From: Solimonas terrae
Lineage (GTDB): Bacteria; Pseudomonadota; Gammaproteobacteria; Nevskiales; Nevskiaceae
NCBI RefSeq assembly: GCF_011067135.1
Contig: NZ_JAAMOW010000003.1
Location: forward strand, 427,350 to 491,349
Direction of reading: 5' to 3'
DNA length: 64,000 nt
Shown: positions 26,234-34,842 of the stretch, in pieces
Layout: each line of letters opens with the position of its first letter
Position numbering within the stretch: position 1 is the stretch's first letter
Made by a program: the position numbers and the translations under genes
Notes under the pieces: model-generated
Told to the model about the DNA's origin: nothing
Databases searched by the model: none
Seen by the model: the letters and a program-made list of their open reading frames with translations, nothing else

Positions 26234-27209
26234 CGGCGCGCTCCGGGAGTGTCACGGCCACGCCGGACTGACGCAGACGGACGAGCATTTCGGCAAGGAT
26301 GCCGGTGGTGATGAACTGCGCGGCGAACATCAGCAGCAGCAGGGCGATCAGCAGCAGCGGCCGATGGCCGATGTCTTCACCGAGCGCGAACTTGACGAAG
26401 GCCAGATGCGCCATCGCCACGCTGCCGAGTGCGCCGACGACCAGACCGATCGAGCCGAAGAAGTGCCCGGGGCGTGCCTGGAAGCGCAGGAAGAAGAAGG
26501 CGGTCAGCAGGTCGAGCAGCACCCGGAAGGTTCGCGAAAGGCCGTACTTGGATTCGCCATGCAGGCGCGGGTGGTGCCGGACCGGTGTTTCCGCGATTCG
26601 CGTCGGCGAGGTGACGGTGGCGACCCACAGCGGGATCAGGCGATGCATTTCGCCGTACAGGCGCACGTCGCGTATGACCTGGCGACGCATCAGCTTGAGA
26701 CTGCAGCCGTAGTCGTGCAATCGCACGCCGCTGACGCGCGCGATCAATCCATTCGCGATCTTCGACGGCAGCTTGCGCGACAGCCAGTGATCCTTGCGAT
26801 CCAGGCGCAGACCGCAGAGCAGGTCGAGATCCCGGTCCAGCAGCTCGTCGACCATGCGCGGGATATCGCCGGGATCGTTCTGCAGGTCGCCGTCGAGCGT
26901 TGCGATCAGTTCGCCTCTTGCCATGTCGATGCCGGCCTGCATCGCGGCAGTCTGTCCGCTGTTGCGGGCAAGGCGGACGTGTTGCACATGGGCGCCGTGC
27001 CGCGCGATCGCCTCGTCGATGCGTGCGCCGCTGCGATCGCGACTGCCGTCGTCGACCAGCAGCAACTCCCATGGTCCGCGATAGCCGCTCAGGCTGTCAT
27101 GAACGCGCGTTGCCAGCGGCAGGATGTTGTCCTGCTCGTTGTACAGCGGCACGACCAGCGACAGCGTCGGCGCGCGTCGCGGTCCGGTATCAGCAAGGGG
27201 CTGGCTCAT
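26202..27209 (-). CDS. Polyprenyl-phosphate glycosyltransferase, GT2 (ArnC/DPM1-like)
   Basis: This 335-residue protein has a cytosolic GT2 domain (VVPLYNEQDNI, LLVDDGSRDRS, TLDGDLQNDP with the metal DGD) and two C-terminal membrane helices (about 250-310), the layout of ArnC, GtrB and dolichol-phosphate mannose synthase. It would charge undecaprenyl phosphate with a sugar, supplying the neighbouring GT83 enzyme. It overlaps the flippase-like gene upstream by 20 bp. Confidence 0.88.
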   Translation of the reverse strand: MSQPLADTGPRRAPTLSLVVPLYNEQDNILPLATRVHDSLSGYRGPWELLLVDDGSRDRSGARIDEAIARHGAHVQHVRLARNSGQTAAMQAGIDMARGELIATLDGDLQNDPGDIPRMVDELLDRDLDLLCGLRLDRKDHWLSRKLPSKIANGLIARVSGVRLHDYGCSLKLMRRQVIRDVRLYGEMHRLIPLWVATVTSPTRIAETPVRHHPRLHGESKYGLSRTFRVLLDLLTAFFFLRFQARPGHFFGSIGLVVGALGSVAMAHLAFVKFALGEDIGHRPLLLIALLLLMFAAQFITTGILAEMLVRLRQSGVAVTLPERADERPWHQADV

Positions 27210-28122
27210 CGTCGGGCTTGTGGCGGACAGGCAGTTCCGGGAACGACAGCAGGGCGCCGATCAGCGCGGTGCCGAGCAGCAGCAGATGCAGGGTCACGGC
27301 GGCGCCGAGGCCGGCCACGCCGTGGCCGAGGCCCAGCAGCACGCCGGCCTCGAAGCTGCCGGCGCCGGCCGGCGCGTGCAGCGGCAGCAGCGTGCTGGCG
27401 TCGCCGCCGATCGCGCCGAGCAGGGCCGATGCCGGTGATACGGCGGCGAGGGTCTGCAGGACCAGCGCGAAGGCGGCGAGCTTCGCCAGCCATGCCAGCC
27501 AGGTCAGCAACAGTTCCCGGCCCAGTCTTGTCGCGTCGTCCGGAATCGCACGCAGCATGTCGGCGACGCGCGGTCGTGCCGCCAGCGGCGCAAACTGCAG
27601 CAGCCGGCGATGCGCGACGCACAGCACGATCGGGAGCAGGGCGAGAACGCTCGCGAAGAGCGTTGCCGCGATGGCCCAGCTGCGGTCGAGATGCAGGCCG
27701 ATCGCCAGGGTGGCGAGCGCGGCGACACAATGCAGGTCGAGCAGGCGCAGCCACAACAGCAGACCGCCGCCGCGAGGCCAGGAGATGCCGAAGCGGCGCT
27801 GCAGCAGCCAGGGCAGCGTGAACTCGCCGAGGCGGGCCGGCAGCAGCAGATTCGCGGCATTGTGCAGCCACAGCAGGCGCAGGGTCGCGATGTAGTGCGC
27901 CCGCGGAATCTCGTCGGCACTGCGACAAAGACGCCAGGCGCGCAGCGCATAGCTCAGCAGCATCGCCGCGACAAAACCCGGAATCAGCCAGGCCGGAAGT
28001 TGTGTCCAGACCGCAAGCAACTCCCGCCAGCCACACAGCCATTGCACCAGCGCTGCGTAAAGCAGCGCCGCGACCAGCACCAGGATCGTCGGGCGCAACG
28101 GGCGGAAAGCGGATCGGGTCAC
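27190..28122 (-). CDS. Flippase-like integral membrane protein (LPG-synthase TM domain family)
   Basis: A hydrophobic protein of 310 residues from the GTG at 28122 with about eight membrane segments, including ALRAWRLCR and the family-typical NLLLPARLGEFTLPWLL and GDASTLLPLHAPAGAGSFEAG. The family (UPF0104, the membrane part of MprF) includes proteins suggested to flip polyprenyl-linked sugars. An ATG at 28224 is in frame but would overlap the divergent peptidase promoter. It heads the GT2-GT83-PAP2 set. Confidence 0.78.
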   Translation of the reverse strand: MTRSAFRPLRPTILVLVAALLYAALVQWLCGWRELLAVWTQLPAWLIPGFVAAMLLSYALRAWRLCRSADEIPRAHYIATLRLLWLHNAANLLLPARLGEFTLPWLLQRRFGISWPRGGGLLLWLRLLDLHCVAALATLAIGLHLDRSWAIAATLFASVLALLPIVLCVAHRRLLQFAPLAARPRVADMLRAIPDDATRLGRELLLTWLAWLAKLAAFALVLQTLAAVSPASALLGAIGGDASTLLPLHAPAGAGSFEAGVLLGLGHGVAGLGAAVTLHLLLLGTALIGALLSFPELPVRHKPDDEPAPC

Positions 28123-28292
28123 GGCGCTGCAATCTAGTTCGGACCGGTGACATTTTAGCGACGAACTCCCCGGAGCCCGGCGCGGCTCTGGGGGCAATCC
28201 TTCTTGTGCGGCCCTCATGCACATGAAAATATCCCCGCTGTCACCAAACCGCCACGGTTCGAAGGCGGCCGCTTTCCCGCTACGGAGATTCC

Positions 28293-30446
28293 ATGAACGC
28301 CCCGATCACACTGGCGCTTGCCGCTGGCATGCTGCTCAGCGCCGGCAGTGCCCTTGCCGCCGACCCGACCCCCGACATGCGCGATAACCCGTTTGCCACC
28401 GCGAGCACGCTGCCGTACCAGCTGCCGCCCTTCGACAAGATTCACGACAGCGACTTCGCGCCGGCCTTTGCGGCCGGCATGGCCGCGCAGCGGGCCGAGA
28501 TCGACGCAATCGCCAACAATCCGGAGCGGCCCAGCTTCGACAACACGATCGTGGCGATGGAGAAATCGGGCGCGATGCTGGCCCGCGTGTCGTCGGTGTT
28601 CTTCAACCTGACCTCGTCGAACACCAACGAGACCCTCGAAAAGCTGCAGGCCGATGTCGCGCCCAGGCTCGCCGCGCACAGCGACGCGATCTATCTCGAT
28701 GCGCGCCTCTACGCACGCGTGCGTGCCCTGTACAACACGCGGCGCCTGCTGGATCTCGATCCGCAGTCGGAACGCCTGCTGGAGCGCTACCACACGCGCT
28801 TTGTCCGCGCCGGCGCGGACCTCGACGATGCGCAGAAGGAAAAGCTGCGCCACTTCAACGAGCAGCTTTCGCAGCTGAGCACGCAGTTCGAGCAGAACCT
28901 GCTGAAGGGTACTGCCGCTGCGGCGGTCGTCGTCGATACGCGCGCCGAGCTGGATGGCATGTCGGACGCCGAAATCAGCACCGCAGCCGAAGCGGCGAAG
29001 TCGCGCGGCCTTGACGGCAAATACGTCATCACCCTGCAGAACACTACCGGCCAGCCGGCGCTGGCGCATCTCAAGAGCCGCGCCCTGCGCGAGAAGATCT
29101 ATCAGGCCTCGGTGACGCGCTGCAGTCATGGCAGCGCCTTCGACAATACCGGCGTGATCAAACAGATCGTGCTGCTGTCGGCGCAGCGCGCGGCGCTGCT
29201 CGGATATCCGAGCCATGCGGCTTACGTGCTCGAAGACGAAACCGCGAAGACGCCGGAGGCGGTCAACAAGATGCTCGCGCAGCTGGTGCCGGCGGCCGTT
29301 GCCAACGTCCACCGCGACCTGGCCGAGATGCAGAAGCTGGCGGACGCCGAACACGCCGGCTACAAGCTGGCAGCCTGGGACTGGGCCTATTACGCCGAGA
29401 AGCTGCGCAAGGCCAAGTACGACTTCGACGAGTCGCAGATGAAGCCGTATCTGGAACTCGACGACGTGCTGCAGAACGGTCTGTTCTACGAGGCGCACGA
29501 GCTGTACGGTCTGACGTTCAAGGAGCGCACCGATCTGCCGGTCTACCATCCGGACGTGCGCGTGTTCGAGGTCTTCGACAAGGACGGTTCCAGACTCGCC
29601 CTGTTCCTGACCGACTATTACAAGCGCGACTCGAAGAACGGCGGCGCCTGGATGAACGAGTACGTGTCGCAGTCCGATCTGCTCGGCACCCGACCGGTGG
29701 TCGTCAACAACCTCAACATCCCGAAGCCGGCCGCCGGTCAGCCGACCCTGCTGACGTTCGACGAGGTGACGACGATGTTCCACGAGTTCGGCCATGCGCT
29801 GCATGGCATGTTCTCTGACGTCAAATATCCGTACTTCGCGGGCACCGCCGTGCCGCGCGATTTCGTCGAGTATCCGTCGCAGTTCAACGAAATGTGGGCC
29901 ACCGATCCCGACGTGCTGAAGCACTACGCGAAGCACTACAAGACCGGCGCGCCGATGCCCAGGGCGCTGCTCGACAAGGTGATGGCGACCCAGAAGTACG
30001 GTCAGGGCTTCACCACCACCGAGTACCTGGAAGCGTCGATCATCGACCAGAGCTGGTACCAGCTGCCGGTCGCCGATGCACAGGTCGCCGACGTCAGTGC
30101 CTTCGAAAGCAAGGTGCTGCACGATGCCGGCATCGATGTGCCGGAAGTGCCGCCGCGCTACCACAGCCCGTACTTCGCGCACGCATTTTCGCTGGGCTAC
30201 GACGCCGGCTACTACGCCTACATCTGGAGCGCGGTGCTCGATACCGACACGGCACAGTGGTTCCGCCAGCACGGCGGCCTGAAGCGCGAGAGCGGCGAAC
30301 GTTTCCGCGCCATGCTGCTGTCGAAGGGCGGCAGCGTCGATGCGTCGACCCTGTTCCACGACTTCATCGGCCACGATCCGGACATCCAGCCGCTGCTCGA
30401 TCAGCGCGGCCTGGTGCTGCCGAAAGCGGCCGCGAAGCCGAACTGA
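28293..30446 (+). CDS. dcp: M3-family metallopeptidase, peptidyl-dipeptidase Dcp-like
   Basis: This 717-residue zinc peptidase has a signal peptide (ends SALA) and the thermolysin-like site HEFGH (His497, His501) with the third ligand Glu526. The M3 family cleaves short peptides; Dcp removes C-terminal dipeptides, and the overall length and sequence fit Dcp. The signal peptide implies periplasmic action. GGAG lies 6 bases before the ATG, and a nested terminator follows the stop. Confidence 0.92.
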   Translation: MNAPITLALAAGMLLSAGSALAADPTPDMRDNPFATASTLPYQLPPFDKIHDSDFAPAFAAGMAAQRAEIDAIANNPERPSFDNTIVAMEKSGAMLARVSSVFFNLTSSNTNETLEKLQADVAPRLAAHSDAIYLDARLYARVRALYNTRRLLDLDPQSERLLERYHTRFVRAGADLDDAQKEKLRHFNEQLSQLSTQFEQNLLKGTAAAAVVVDTRAELDGMSDAEISTAAEAAKSRGLDGKYVITLQNTTGQPALAHLKSRALREKIYQASVTRCSHGSAFDNTGVIKQIVLLSAQRAALLGYPSHAAYVLEDETAKTPEAVNKMLAQLVPAAVANVHRDLAEMQKLADAEHAGYKLAAWDWAYYAEKLRKAKYDFDESQMKPYLELDDVLQNGLFYEAHELYGLTFKERTDLPVYHPDVRVFEVFDKDGSRLALFLTDYYKRDSKNGGAWMNEYVSQSDLLGTRPVVVNNLNIPKPAAGQPTLLTFDEVTTMFHEFGHALHGMFSDVKYPYFAGTAVPRDFVEYPSQFNEMWATDPDVLKHYAKHYKTGAPMPRALLDKVMATQKYGQGFTTTEYLEASIIDQSWYQLPVADAQVADVSAFESKVLHDAGIDVPEVPPRYHSPYFAHAFSLGYDAGYYAYIWSAVLDTDTAQWFRQHGGLKRESGERFRAMLLSKGGSVDASTLFHDFIGHDPDIQPLLDQRGLVLPKAAAKPN

Positions 30447-30448
30447 TA

Positions 30449-30500
30449 GCCCGCGGGCAAGAAGGCCGCCCCCGGGGCGGCCTTTTTCTTGCCCGCGGGC
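30449..30500. terminator. Nested perfect-palindrome terminator
   Basis: Outer arms GCCCGCGGGCAAGAA / TTCTTGCCCGCGGGC enclose an inner stem GGCCGCCCC / GGGGCGGCC. An internal T5 (30482-30488) and a following TTTT (30501-30504) allow termination after either stem. It follows the dcp stop by one base. Confidence 0.9.
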
Positions 30501-30545
30501 TTTTGCTGCACAATCGCGCCCGGAAAATTTTCAGGAAGTGCCGAG

Positions 30546-31337
30546 ATGCAGTTTTCAGAACTCATGGCGTCGGTCAGCGGCGCCGGCAGCGAGTGGCGGG
30601 TTGCGGTCACGCCCGACTGGCAACAGGGGCGCACCTTGTTCGGCGGCCTGCAGGCGGCGCTCGCAGTGCAGGCGATGCGTGGCCTGATCGGCAACGCTGC
30701 CCCCTTGCGTACCCTGCAGACCACGTTCATCGCGCCGATTCCCGCCGGCGACATCCGGATCGCGACGCGCGTGCTGCGCAGCGGCAGATCGGCGACGCAG
30801 GTCGAGGCGCAACTGTTCGACGGCGAACAGCTTGCCTGCGCGGTGCTCGGCATCTTCGGCCTGTCACGCGAATCGGTGCTGGCGATCGCGCCCCCGTGGC
30901 CGGGCCTGACGGTGGAGCCGCCGGAGGCGCGCGAGCTGCGCTATGTCGAGGGCGTCACGCCGGCGTTCACGCAGTATCTGAATTTCCGCTGGGCCAGCGG
31001 CGGTTTCCCGTTCCGCGGTGCGGCGGAACCGAAGACGCAGATCTACGTACGGCTGCGCGAAGACCGGCCAGTCGGTGAATTGCAACTGATCGCGCTCGCC
31101 GATTCGATTCCCAGCCCGGGCCTGTCGGTGTTGAACACCCGCGCGCAGGCGAGCTCGATGACCTGGATGCTCGAGTTGCTGCGGCCGGATTACGACCCGG
31201 CCGGCGACGCGTGGTGGTTGATGGACGCCGAGGTCAACGCAGCGCAGAGCGGCTATCTGAGTCAGGCGGCGACGCTCTGGAGTCCGGACCGCAAGGCCGT
31301 CGCGCTCAGCCGTCAGAGCGTGGTCGCGTTCGCCTGA
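30546..31337 (+). CDS. Acyl-CoA thioesterase family protein (TesB-like double hot-dog)
   Basis: This 263-residue protein has two hot-dog halves: TLFGGLQAALAVQAM (about 28-42) in the first, and LSVLNTRAQASSMTWMLEL with a C-terminal ATLWSPDRKAVALSRQ block in the second. Members hydrolyse acyl-CoA thioesters in the cytoplasm; the substrate is unknown. The gene stands alone between two hairpins. Confidence 0.82.
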   Translation: MQFSELMASVSGAGSEWRVAVTPDWQQGRTLFGGLQAALAVQAMRGLIGNAAPLRTLQTTFIAPIPAGDIRIATRVLRSGRSATQVEAQLFDGEQLACAVLGIFGLSRESVLAIAPPWPGLTVEPPEARELRYVEGVTPAFTQYLNFRWASGGFPFRGAAEPKTQIYVRLREDRPVGELQLIALADSIPSPGLSVLNTRAQASSMTWMLELLRPDYDPAGDAWWLMDAEVNAAQSGYLSQAATLWSPDRKAVALSRQSVVAFA

Positions 31338-31349
31338 GGCGAACGCGAC
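31323..31349 (+). terminator. Hairpin whose loop is the stop codon
   Basis: Perfect 12-bp arms GTCGCGTTCGCC / GGCGAACGCGAC enclose the loop TGA, which is the thioesterase stop codon. There is no U-run. It may block ribosome-free 3' decay or end transcription with Rho. Confidence 0.55.
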
Positions 31350-31381
31350 GCCGGGCGATGACCCGCGCGGCGTTGCCGCTC

Positions 31382-32632
31382 TCAGGCCGCCGGCGACGTG
31401 GCGACGCGCGGCACGACCGGCGCACGGAGCAGGTTCAGCGCCTCGCCCAGCGGCACGCCACGAGAGAAGTGATAGCCCTGTCCGTAGTGCACGCCGTAGC
31501 GCGCGCAGGCCGCGCTTTGCGCTTCGGTCTCGATGCCTTCGGCGACCGTGTACATGCCGAGGTCGGCGGCCAGTCCGGTGATGGCACGCACGATCGCGGC
31601 GGCGCCACGGCTCTCGCCGAGATCGTCGATGAAGCTGCGGTCGAGCTTGATCGCATCGATCGGCAGGCGGTGCAGGTACGACAGCGAGCTGTAGCCGGTA
31701 CCGAAATCGTCGACCAGCAGCGCACAGCCCAGCGCCCGGCACTGATCGAGCAGCCGGCGCACGGCATCGGGGTCGCCGAAGGCGGCCGACTCGGTGATTT
31801 CCAGGCGCAGGCGCCGCGGATCGAGCGCGTGTCGCAACAAGGCGTCGCGAATGCTCGGGAACAGCTGCGGATCATCGAACTGCCACGGTGAAAGATTGAT
31901 TGAACAGAACGGCGGTGCGTCGCTGCGCACCTTGCCCATCTGCGCCAGGGCTGCGGTCGCGGTATCGATGATCCAGTGGCCGATCTCGACGATCAGTCCC
32001 GAATCCTCGGCGATGCTGATGAACGAGCTCGGCGGAATCGGCCGGCCAGCCGGGTCGTACCAGCGGATCAGGGCTTCGAAACCGGCGATCGTGCCGCTCG
32101 CCAGATCGACGATCGGCTGATAGTGCAATTGCAGGCCATCGTCGCGCAGCGCCTCGCGCAGTGCCTGCTCGGTGCGCAGGCGCTGCACGGCCAGCTCGCG
32201 ATCGACATGCTCACTGCCCGAGTAGCGCGCGCTGGGCGTGGCGTCCACGGTGCTGGACTGCTGCAGCCGGTGCAGGAGATCGCGGCTGCGGGCGAGCGTC
32301 ACGCGCAGCAGGTGGCGCAACACGGGTGTTGCGCGCGCCATCTGCTCGTTCAGCAGTTCGTGAGTCACGACCAGCAGCTCGGTGTCGGCCACGGCCCGTG
32401 CACAGGCGGTGCGCGTGTGATTGCCGGCCAGCGCCATTTCGCCGAACAGGTCGCCGGACTGCAGCGTCGCGATCGATTCGGCGCCGTCTTCGTGCTCGAG
32501 ATAGATCTCGACGGAACCCGACTCGATCAGGAAGGCGATATCACCGGATTCCCCGGTGCGGAACAGCACCTCGTCCGCAGACAATCGACGACGATCGTGC
32601 ACAGGCGACTCCTCGGACGGGGTATCGCGCAT
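31382..32632 (-). CDS. Cyclic-nucleotide-binding-domain EAL phosphodiesterase
   Basis: This 416-residue signalling protein has an N-terminal CRP-like cNMP-binding domain (about 15-115, with LFGEMALAGNHTRTACARA) and a C-terminal EAL domain (about 165-400). The EAL residues for c-di-GMP hydrolysis look intact: FEALIRW, INLSPWQF, LEITESA, LLVDDFGTGYSSLSYL, IKLDRSF and AEGIETEAQ. It has no membrane segment. It could couple cAMP or another ligand to c-di-GMP breakdown. It is convergent with the thioesterase gene. Confidence 0.9.
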   Translation of the reverse strand: MRDTPSEESPVHDRRRLSADEVLFRTGESGDIAFLIESGSVEIYLEHEDGAESIATLQSGDLFGEMALAGNHTRTACARAVADTELLVVTHELLNEQMARATPVLRHLLRVTLARSRDLLHRLQQSSTVDATPSARYSGSEHVDRELAVQRLRTEQALREALRDDGLQLHYQPIVDLASGTIAGFEALIRWYDPAGRPIPPSSFISIAEDSGLIVEIGHWIIDTATAALAQMGKVRSDAPPFCSINLSPWQFDDPQLFPSIRDALLRHALDPRRLRLEITESAAFGDPDAVRRLLDQCRALGCALLVDDFGTGYSSLSYLHRLPIDAIKLDRSFIDDLGESRGAAAIVRAITGLAADLGMYTVAEGIETEAQSAACARYGVHYGQGYHFSRGVPLGEALNLLRAPVVPRVATSPAA

Positions 32633-32707
32633 CCTGACAAGCGCCGCGCCGGCGCGGCACGACCGGATGCCGGTCGGCAGAGAACGGCCGACCGGCGGAA
32701 GCGGGTT

Positions 32708-32965
32708 TCAGAGCCCCTTGGACGCCGGCTGCAGCTGGCTGAAATCGTTGACCGCGTCCTTGCAGCCACGCACGAAGTCCGGCCCGTAGGCCTTGTTGTC
32801 GCATGGCGACGGATCGACCAGCGCCGCGTCCATCGCCCACTGGTAACCCTCGCTATGCGTCGTGCAGGAATCCTTGCACGGCGCCGGGTGCACGACGCCA
32901 TCGGTGGCGCAGGCGCTCAGCAGGATCAAAGTGAAAGCGGACAGGAAAACGCGCAGACGATTCAT
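32708..32965 (-). CDS. Small cysteine-containing lipoprotein
   Basis: This 85-residue protein begins [19 protein letters not shown], a lipoprotein signal with Cys19, and the mature part has four more cysteines (CKDSC, SPCDN, RGCKD) that could form disulfides. I do not recognise the family. The start is the ATG at 32965; the upstream frame holds no clear ribosome site. It is divergent from the DUF1328 gene. Confidence 0.68.
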   Translation of the reverse strand: MNRLRVFLSAFTLILLSACATDGVVHPAPCKDSCTTHSEGYQWAMDAALVDPSPCDNKAYGPDFVRGCKDAVNDFSQLQPASKGL

Positions 32966-33113
32966 GGAGGCGTTGGCGACGGCGGCAATGGACATGCCCA
33001 AGAGTATCGCCAATCGACCCCGGCGATGCGAGTTCAGTACGAATTCATCGCGCCCGGGCACGGTGGAACGGCGCGGGTTGTTCATCGGACACCGCCGAAC
33101 AAGGAGGTTCACC

Positions 33114-33281
33114 ATGCTCTACTACACGATCGTGTTTTTCGTCATCGCCCTGATCGCCGCGTTCTTCGGCTTTTCGGGTATTGCCGCCGGCGCGGTTTCG
33201 ATCGCCAAGATCCTGTTCTTCGTGTTTCTCGTCATGGCGGTGATTTCGCTGCTGCTGGGACGGCGTGCGCCGACACCCTGA
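33114..33281 (+). CDS. DUF1328 small membrane protein (YtjA-like)
   Basis: This 55-residue protein with two hydrophobic segments starts [20 protein letters not shown], the YtjA/DUF1328 family signature. AAGGAGG lies 6-7 bases before the ATG. These proteins are widespread in proteobacteria and often stress-associated; the function is unknown. A terminator follows at 33302. Confidence 0.9.
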   Translation: MLYYTIVFFVIALIAAFFGFSGIAAGAVSIAKILFFVFLVMAVISLLLGRRAPTP

Positions 33282-33301
33282 GGCCGACGCGAGATTCGCG
33301 G

Positions 33302-33323
33302 AAGCCGGCGCAAGCCGGCTTTT
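33302..33323. terminator. Bidirectional terminator
   Basis: Stem AAGCCGGC, loop GCAA, stem GCCGGCTT then TT. It lies between the DUF1328 gene and the convergent barrel-lipoprotein gene and can serve both. Confidence 0.8.
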
Positions 33324-34724
33324 CTATGGCTGCTTGCCGAACGGCATCTGCAGCGAGACGCCGGCGAGGTAGGAACCGCTGCGCTGCTGGTCGAGATCCT
33401 CGCGCGGAAAGCTGTAGCCGAGCACCCATTCGCCGTACAGCTTGCCGCCGAAAATCGGGTGGCGGAACGTGGTCTGCAAGCCGTATTCGTGCAGCGGCAC
33501 GTCGTCACCGGTTTCGCCACGCACGAACAGCTCGTAGGCCAGGCCGCAGCGGATGCTCAGCAGGGCCTGGTAGACCGTCAGCGTCGAACGCCAGTCCAGA
33601 CCCTGCGTGCTCTGCGACCAGGTCCCGACATTGCCGAAGCGGATCAGCATGGTCTGGTCGAGGACGTGGCTGTAGTCGGCGCCGAGCGTGACGCCCAGGC
33701 GGTCGGCCGTCGTGTAGAACGGCGTTGCCCGCAGGTTCACCAGGTCGTTGTCGTCGGCATAGGCGTTGTAGCGCAGACGGCTCTGCACGAAGGCCTCGGG
33801 GCGTGCGAGTCCGCGCACACCGGCGCGGAAACTGGTCGAGAAGCGGTCGCTGCCCGGCAATTCGTAGCCGAGGCCGGCGAACAGCTTTTCGTGATCGTCG
33901 ACTTTCGGGAAGTTGTTGCGCAGTGTCGAGTTGTCGAAGCGATCGTGAACGAAGTCTTCCTCGTTGTCGCGGCCGATGAACGCCGAGAGGTGGCGGTTGA
34001 GATTGGGCAGCGGTACCTGAGCGTCGAAGCGCAGGCGGATGGTGTTGCCGTAGAACTGCGAATAGTTGTCGCTGAGTTCGACCGTACCGTTCACCTTGCG
34101 CGATTCGCTGATGTAGTAGCGATCGCCGAACAGGCCGTCGAACCACATCGAGGCCGTGCAGACCATTTCCTCGACGCGCCGCTTGGTCTGCGCGATCGTC
34201 TGCTCGTCGCCCGGCGCCAGCTGGGTGCAAAGATGGACCGGGTCCAGCGGCTCGTCGTCCGCGCTTTTCGTGCCGATGACGACGGCTTCGCCCGGCACGG
34301 TTTCGCCGCGCACGTCGGTTTCGAAGACCTGCGGCGGCGTGGCGTCGGTATCGCTGGCGGTCGGCGGGGTCGGAACGTGCGCGGCTTCCGGCGCCGGTGT
34401 GGCCGGATGGTCGGCCGGAGTCGCCGCGTCGGTGGCGGCAGCAGTCCGGGTCACCGGCGGCTCGTGGCCGCTGGCCGCCACTGGCGCCCGTGCCTTCGCG
34501 GCGTCGCGGTCGGCAAGCATCGATGAGGACAGCGAGGACAGATGCGACGTCAGCCGCAGATGCAGCGGCCGTGGCGCGGCGCTTGCGGTCTCCGTGTCGG
34601 CGGCGGGGCGGCTCGGGCTGCTGCTGCAGGCCGACAACGCGCAGGCGGCCGCCATGATCGGCAGCAGGCACGCCGCGGGTGTTCGGCTGCACGCCTCCGG
34701 ATTTCGCTCCCTGCGATCTTGCAT
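33324..34724 (-). CDS. Outer-membrane beta-barrel-like lipoprotein of unknown function
   Basis: A 466-residue protein with a lipobox ALSAC (Cys33), a long low-complexity Ala/Pro/Thr-rich linker (about 40-140) and a C-terminal domain rich in alternating aromatic strands (SDNYSQFYGNTIRLRFDAQ, GYSFPREDLD) that looks like an outer-membrane barrel. The start is the ATG at 34724 with GGAAG 5 bases upstream; a TTG at 34763 is less likely. No close family comes to mind. Confidence 0.65.
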   Translation of the reverse strand: MQDRRERNPEACSRTPAACLLPIMAAACALSACSSSPSRPAADTETASAAPRPLHLRLTSHLSSLSSSMLADRDAAKARAPVAASGHEPPVTRTAAATDAATPADHPATPAPEAAHVPTPPTASDTDATPPQVFETDVRGETVPGEAVVIGTKSADDEPLDPVHLCTQLAPGDEQTIAQTKRRVEEMVCTASMWFDGLFGDRYYISESRKVNGTVELSDNYSQFYGNTIRLRFDAQVPLPNLNRHLSAFIGRDNEEDFVHDRFDNSTLRNNFPKVDDHEKLFAGLGYELPGSDRFSTSFRAGVRGLARPEAFVQSRLRYNAYADDNDLVNLRATPFYTTADRLGVTLGADYSHVLDQTMLIRFGNVGTWSQSTQGLDWRSTLTVYQALLSIRCGLAYELFVRGETGDDVPLHEYGLQTTFRHPIFGGKLYGEWVLGYSFPREDLDQQRSGSYLAGVSLQMPFGKQP

Positions 34725-34842
34725 TGCGGCTTCCGCTGAGTCCCTGAAGTGACAATGGCGCAAAGCGATTTACTCGGCCTGAATCGACGGATGCGCGGAC
34801 CCGGTGGGCAGATGCGCGGACGCACGGCATCATAAGCCGGAC

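Noticed and set aside
28215..30374. A 719-codon open frame opposite the M3 peptidase
   Set aside because: The plus-strand frame has the HEFGH site and a signal peptide; the antisense is a composition artefact.
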